From Verrucomicrobiota bacterium (GTDB lineage: Bacteria; Verrucomicrobiota; Verrucomicrobiia; Opitutales; Opitutaceae), in assembly GCA_023410155.1 (NCBI GenBank), contig JAEYQF010000214.1, positions 1-9,209 of the forward strand: a DNA stretch of 9,209 nucleotides, read 5' to 3'. Below the pieces are notes generated by a model. It ran no database searches. It was not told where the DNA came from and saw nothing but the letters and a program-made list of their open reading frames with translations. Numbering within the stretch: the stretch's first letter is position 1; each line of letters starts with the position of its first letter. Shown piece by piece: positions 5,317-9,209 of the stretch. Position numbers and translations under genes: made by a program.

Positions 5317-6351
5317 TCACCGCACATCGACGATCTGAGCAGACTTGATATCGGTGGAGCCGACGCCGAGCGTCTCGGCGAATTCAAGAGTGCGGATTTC
5401 CTCCGAAATCGGAGCAAAACCCGTCTGCTTGCGCAGGCGATCGATGCGGTCGCGCATCAAGGCGTCCATCATCACCGGATCAGTGCTCAGCCACAGAAGG
5501 GGTTCGGAGCGTGTGTAGAGCGAATTGAAGAAAGGTCCGCCGATAAACTGGAAGTGCTGCAAACTCGCGATGGTGAACACCCAGGTCTCGCGCAGTTCCG
5601 GGATCGCGCTCATTTCCGCCACTGCGGCCGGTGCATTCGCGGGAGAGCGGAAGAAGCGCGCCGTGTTGGACGCGTTCCACAAAGTGGCGTTTACCAGCGC
5701 GCCGTTGATCCCCAGCATCGGATGATCGGTATAGACGGGAAGATTGATCCAGAAGTCCGCATCGAGAAACAGCGGGGTCGCGAGGAAGCTCTTACGGTCT
5801 TCATCCCTCGTGGAGGTGCTCGAGTAATCTTTTACCTGCTGCTCGGCAAAGATCGGATCGAACCGCTGCGGCAGCGGAGAATCATAAAACCAGACCGGAT
5901 CGTAATAGCGGCCGGATTCGAGCACGTAGATCTTGTGCCCCTTGAATGGACTTTCACCCGTCACCAGCGAAGGGAGATAGCCCGTCATGCGCAGCCGGAG
6001 TTGATTGAGGCCGACCAGGAAGATATCCTCTTCATCAAAGCCGCGGCGCTTGAGCGCAGCGATCACGCCCTTCACCAGCGGGATCGGCGTAGCCAGACCA
6101 GGTCCCGAGTCGCTGTAGATCTTGAGTCCTACCTTGCCCTTCGGCCCGGGTGCGAGTTTGCGGCCCGAGGCCTCCTCGAACTGCTCGACCAGCGCCTCGA
6201 CTTCGCGCGCGTAGGTCTGTTCGTCAAACGCGGGCAATCGGGCTTGATAAACGGGCGCGGTCTTCGCGTCCATCGCACGCAACGTGGCCAAACCCGACGG
6301 AGCCAGGGCACAAAACAAGGCAGCAATGAGTCGGAGCATGGAGGAGCGCAT
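5317..6351 (-). CDS. Exported DUF362-like protein
   Basis: The 344-residue protein has an N-terminal signal peptide (about 1-26, with hydrophobic LRLIAALFCALAPSGLATL). The mature part resembles the DUF362 family, whose biochemical role is not settled. Matching features are KVGLKIYSDSGPGLATPIP (73-91) followed by a helix and a KRRGFDEEDIFLVG strand, then the DADFWINLPVYTDHP segment (198-211) leading into GINGALVNATLWNASNTARF, and the late STDPVMMDALMRDRI motif (289-303). The mature region has no cysteine, so the ferredoxin-like clusters found in some DUF362 proteins are absent. The start is the ATG at 6349-6351, which gives a complete signal peptide; Met at 6337-6339 is an alternative. The frame stays open upstream to 8004 only because it lies antisense to dnaG. 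It diverges from dnaG and is followed after about 70 bp by nuoA, with no terminator seen between them. Confidence 0.72.
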   Translation of the reverse strand: MRSSMLRLIAALFCALAPSGLATLRAMDAKTAPVYQARLPAFDEQTYAREVEALVEQFEEASGRKLAPGPKGKVGLKIYSDSGPGLATPIPLVKGVIAALKRRGFDEEDIFLVGLNQLRLRMTGYLPSLVTGESPFKGHKIYVLESGRYYDPVWFYDSPLPQRFDPIFAEQQVKDYSSTSTRDEDRKSFLATPLFLDADFWINLPVYTDHPMLGINGALVNATLWNASNTARFFRSPANAPAAVAEMSAIPELRETWVFTIASLQHFQFIGGPFFNSLYTRSEPLLWLSTDPVMMDALMRDRIDRLRKQTGFAPISEEIRTLEFAETLGVGSTDIKSAQIVDVR

Positions 6352-6405
6352 CGTGGGTGTGAGTAGCCTGGTCGGCGGCAATGTTTCGTGCGAGGGGCGC
6401 GAAAC

Positions 6406-6433
6406 TTGACAGCCCCCGGCGCGGGTTGAAAGT
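6406..6433 (+). promoter_or_regulatory. Candidate promoter for dnaG-rpoD
   Basis: A perfect TTGACA lies at 6406-6411 in the 117-bp gap between the divergent DUF362-like gene and dnaG. Sixteen bases on is GAAAGT (6428-6433), a weak -10 matching three of six bases. The predicted transcript start is near 6440, leaving a short leader before the ATG at 6469. The gap should also hold the minus-strand promoter of the DUF362-like gene, for which I see no clear boxes. Confidence 0.4.
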
Positions 6434-6468
6434 GCATTCTTCGCCGCCTTCCTCCAGCGCTGCTGTTC

Positions 6469-8364
6469 ATGCCCGCCATCAAGCCCACCTGCGTCCGCGA
6501 TCTCAAATTGCGGGTCAATCTCGCTGATGTGGTCTCGCGCGTGGTCTCGTTGAAAAAGGCCGGCGGGACGCGGTTCAAGGGCCTGTGTCCGTTCCACAAC
6601 GAGAAGACACCGTCGTTTCATCTCGATGCGGACAAAGGGTTCTACAAGTGCTTCGGCTGCGGAAAAGCCGGCGACGTCATCAGCTTCGTCCGGGAGACCG
6701 AACAGTTGACGTTTACGGAAGCCGTCGAAGCGCTCGGCAAGCGTTTCGGCATCGTGATCGAGTATGAGGAAGGCAGCGGGCCCAGCCGGGAGGAACGTTC
6801 GCTGCGCCAGGAGATCTTCGATCTGCATGAGGTCGCGACAGAGCATTTTCATCAGGCGTTCAAGACGACGGACGCGACCGGCGATTTCATGCGACGCTAC
6901 TGGACCGACCAGCGGCGGTTCGCACCCGAACTTGCGGAAGAGTTCAAGATTGGCGCCGTCGACGGCATCGGCAGTGGGCTGAGCGCAGCTCTCCTTAAGC
7001 GCCGTTACTCCGAGGAGGCGCTGCGCCGATGCGGACTGTTCTTCATCCACGAGGACGCGCCGATCACGCTGGGCGCGCTGCGCCCGCGGTTTCGCGGACG
7101 CCTGATGATTCCGATCCGCGACCACCAAGGCCGCGTGGTGGCGTTTACCGCGCGACAGACGGATCTCACTCCGCCAGACGACCCGGCGCGCGAGGCGAAA
7201 TACGTCAACTCGCCTGAGACGCCAATCTTCATCAAAGGGAATTTGCTCTTTAACCTGGACCGCGCCCGTAGCGCGGTCGGCGAAGGTCACCCGTTCGTGC
7301 TCGTCGAAGGCCAGCTCGATGCGATGCGCTGCTGGTCGGTTGGATTGAAGACTGCTGTCGCGCCTCAGGGCACCTCGATCACGGAGAGCCAGCTCGTGCT
7401 CCTGCGGCGATATCACTCCCAGATCGAGTGCTTCTTCGACAGCGATAGTGCCGGCCAAAAGGCCGCGCTCCGCTTCCTCCCGATGGCACTCAAAGCGGAA
7501 CTCGAGGTGCGCTTTCTCACGCTGGCGGGAGCCGCCAAACTGGATCCTGATCTGCTCTTCTTGGAGCATGGCTTGAGCGCCTATGACGACGTGCGTCGTT
7601 CCGCGCGGAGCGCGATGGCGTTCGCCTGCCGTGCGGTCCTCCCCGAAGGCGGTGGCGCCAGCGCCGAGCAAAAAGCGCGCGCCGCCCAGGCGCTGTTCGA
7701 GCTGGTGGCAGCGGCACCCGGAGAGATCGCGCGGTCCGAGTTCCTCAACGAAGCAGCCGGGCACCTGCGCATCGGAGCCGCCGCCCTGCACAAGGACTTC
7801 CAGAGTTTCCTTGGTCGCCAAGGGCGTCCTGGCGCGAGAAGCGCGGGGGCCGATGAACAAGGTCCGCCGGGAGCCCCTGCCGCTCGCGGGGCCTCCCCTT
7901 TGCCTACGGCGGAGCGCGACTTGCTGTTCCTTTGTTTGCACTTCGACTGGCTGGGCAAACCGTTGAGCGCCGCACTCCCGCACGACTGGATCGACACACG
8001 ACACACGGCCGGGGCGCTACTTAACCGCTTTCTTGCCGAGTTCGAGCACGACACTTGGCCGGGCCGCGATCACCTCGATACATTGATCGAAAACGATGAG
8101 GAGCGGGCTTTGCTCGCGTCGCTGCTCTTTGAAACACCTGTAGATGGCGGCACCTACAAAGACTTCGGGGACCCGAAGCGAAAGGCCGAACAAGCATTGA
8201 ACGAGCTGCGCACCCGGGCGTTCGAGCCGTGCTTGCGGGAAATAGAACTTGCTTTAGCCAATAGCCACACGGACAGTAACAGTGACCCAAATTCACTCTT
8301 AAAACGACGCTCCGAGATCCAACGCCAGCTCCGCCAACCGCTCGGTTTATCCGTAGCGGTTTAG
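6469..8364 (+). CDS. dnaG: DNA primase DnaG
   Basis: DnaG makes the short RNA primers for replication and acts with the replicative helicase at the fork. The 631-residue length is normal. An N-terminal CHCC zinc ribbon is complete: Cys40, His43, Cys61 and Cys64 in LCPFHNEKTPSFH and YKCFGCGKAGDV. The catalytic core follows (about 120-360), with RLMIPIRD and GRVVAFTARQ (201-220), KYVNSPETPIFIKG (234-247) and a Toprim domain. The Toprim acid residues are Glu280 and Asp283 in VEGQLDAM and the DxD pair Asp324/Asp326 in FFDSDSAG. A Pro/Gly/Ala-rich linker (about 450-480) precedes a C-terminal helical region that should bind DnaB helicase but has no motif I recognise. The start codon fits the family N-terminus; no Shine-Dalgarno sequence is seen. 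rpoD follows after 26 bp, the classic pairing of the macromolecular synthesis operon, without rpsU in front. Confidence 0.96.
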   Translation: MPAIKPTCVRDLKLRVNLADVVSRVVSLKKAGGTRFKGLCPFHNEKTPSFHLDADKGFYKCFGCGKAGDVISFVRETEQLTFTEAVEALGKRFGIVIEYEEGSGPSREERSLRQEIFDLHEVATEHFHQAFKTTDATGDFMRRYWTDQRRFAPELAEEFKIGAVDGIGSGLSAALLKRRYSEEALRRCGLFFIHEDAPITLGALRPRFRGRLMIPIRDHQGRVVAFTARQTDLTPPDDPAREAKYVNSPETPIFIKGNLLFNLDRARSAVGEGHPFVLVEGQLDAMRCWSVGLKTAVAPQGTSITESQLVLLRRYHSQIECFFDSDSAGQKAALRFLPMALKAELEVRFLTLAGAAKLDPDLLFLEHGLSAYDDVRRSARSAMAFACRAVLPEGGGASAEQKARAAQALFELVAAAPGEIARSEFLNEAAGHLRIGAAALHKDFQSFLGRQGRPGARSAGADEQGPPGAPAARGASPLPTAERDLLFLCLHFDWLGKPLSAALPHDWIDTRHTAGALLNRFLAEFEHDTWPGRDHLDTLIENDEERALLASLLFETPVDGGTYKDFGDPKRKAEQALNELRTRAFEPCLREIELALANSHTDSNSDPNSLLKRRSEIQRQLRQPLGLSVAV

Positions 8365-8390
8365 TTTATTTCTAGAGAAGAACACTTCAC

Positions 8391-9209
8391 ATGTCGCGCA
8401 AAGCCAAGTCCTCCTCTGAAGGCCACTCCGAGGCCGTCGAGGCCGCCCTCGCCAAGACCAACGCCTCCAACGACCCCGCCGCCGGCGCGGACATCCCGGC
8501 TGGGGGAATCAACGAAAAGATCCGCCAGCTCATCCGCCTCTCGAAGGAGCAAGGCTACCTGACCTTCGATGACATCAACGAGGCGTTGCCCGAGTCGGTC
8601 GAAAACCAGGAGGAGATCGATAATGTCCTCTCGATCCTCCAAAACCTGGAAATCGAGATTCTCGAGCCTGATCAGGTCGACGACTACAAGCAGCGGCAGG
8701 AGGAGGCGGAGGAGGAAGAGTCACGCTCTTCGCAGCACGACATCCTCGACGATCCCGTCCGCATGTATCTCAAGCAGATGGGCCAGGTCCCGCTGCTGAC
8801 CCGCGAGCAGGAAGTCGAAATCTCCAAGCGGATTGAAAACGCAGAGCTGAAAGCGCAGGAAGCGCTTTTTCAGGCGAGCATCGTCGGCGGTTACATCGTC
8901 TCGCTCGGCCAGAAATTGATCGACCGTCAGGAGCGTTTCGATCGCGTCGTCATCGACAAGAAGATCGACAGCCGAGAGGCGTATTTCAAAGGCCTCGAAA
9001 AGCTGGTCCAAACCACGCTAAAGGCCGAGGAGTCAGTCGCCGAATCGTGGGAAGAGTATCTCAAGGCCCGTTCCGAAGCCGACCGCAAGAAGGTCCTGGC
9101 CAAGCACAAGAAGCGGGAAAGCCTCCTGCGGGCTAATTTCGGAAAGTTCTTCTTCAAGCTGAAGGTTTATGAGGAATACCTCGAGTTGATCCGCCCCGTG
9201 TTGGAGGAG
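8391..9209 (+). CDS. rpoD: Primary sigma factor RpoD (5' part, cut by window end)
   Basis: The frame is open from the ATG at 8391 to the window end (273 codons), so only the N-terminal part is visible. After a 40-residue Ala/Ser-rich start comes sigma region 1.1 (INEKIRQLIRLSKEQGYLTF, then DDINEALPE), with its usual EIDNVLSILQNLEIEIL helix. An acidic Glu-rich linker follows, then region 1.2 (DILDDPVRMYLKQMGQVPLL, then TREQEVEISKRIE). After that begins the long non-conserved region between 1.2 and 2, rich in Lys, Glu and Arg and probably helical. Regions 2 to 4, which bind core RNA polymerase and the -10 and -35 boxes, lie beyond the window. Region 1.1 together with this long insertion marks it as the housekeeping sigma and not an alternative one. 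It lies 26 bp after dnaG, probably in one operon. A GAGAAG at 8375-8380 is a weak and rather distant Shine-Dalgarno candidate. Confidence 0.96.
   Translation, partial: MSRKAKSSSEGHSEAVEAALAKTNASNDPAAGADIPAGGINEKIRQLIRLSKEQGYLTFDDINEALPESVENQEEIDNVLSILQNLEIEILEPDQVDDYKQRQEEAEEEESRSSQHDILDDPVRMYLKQMGQVPLLTREQEVEISKRIENAELKAQEALFQASIVGGYIVSLGQKLIDRQERFDRVVIDKKIDSREAYFKGLEKLVQTTLKAEESVAESWEEYLKARSEADRKKVLAKHKKRESLLRANFGKFFFKLKVYEEYLELIRPVLEE

Noticed and set aside
6352..8004. Open minus-strand extension of the DUF362-like frame, 551 extra codons
   Set aside because: It lies wholly antisense to dnaG and the divergent promoter region. Its composition is that of a high-GC shadow frame, and the true protein begins with a signal peptide at 6351.

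Overview
The window is a GC-rich bacterial chromosome segment made almost entirely of conserved housekeeping genes. The protein types and the gene neighbourhood (dnaG-rpoD, a NuoA gene beside a PTS-EIIA/diadenylate-cyclase fusion, a DUF362-like exported protein) suggest a Verrucomicrobiota bacterium, probably related to Opitutaceae. That assignment is from general impression, not a search. No mobile element, tRNA, rRNA, CRISPR array or phage gene was seen.

Layout. Positions 1-351 hold no gene: an AT-rich patch (about 27-60), an eight-unit degenerate 22-bp tandem repeat (112-287) and a hairpin terminator serving the minus strand. A TolB-type periplasmic beta-propeller gene (352-1536, minus) follows. 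It is divergent from an Mrp/ApbC-type P-loop ATPase (1640-2737, plus), which is followed by a small unknown protein (2812-3090, plus). A bidirectional terminator (3127-3158) separates the plus-strand pair from a minus-strand cluster. In transcription order that cluster is a DUF362-like secreted protein (6351-5317), nuoA (5246-4872), the EIIA-PK_C-DAC fusion (4774-3434) and rpmG (3352-3188, 54 aa). Divergent from the DUF362 gene is the replication/transcription pair dnaG (6469-8364) and rpoD (8391 to beyond the window end).

The most interesting gene is at 3434-4774. It joins an EIIA domain of the fructose/mannitol PTS type (His66 in a GVALPH motif), a pyruvate-kinase-C-terminal-like domain and a C-terminal DisA_N diadenylate cyclase domain. 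This would connect sugar-PTS phosphorylation state to c-di-AMP synthesis. Its DGA motif is intact, but the usual RHR motif reads RHA, so activity is open. The second notable item is the non-coding 22-bp repeat. Its period is not a multiple of three and five of its columns are invariant.

Shine-Dalgarno sequences are weak or missing in front of nearly all genes, so several start codons rest on protein length and family shape rather than on a ribosome binding site.
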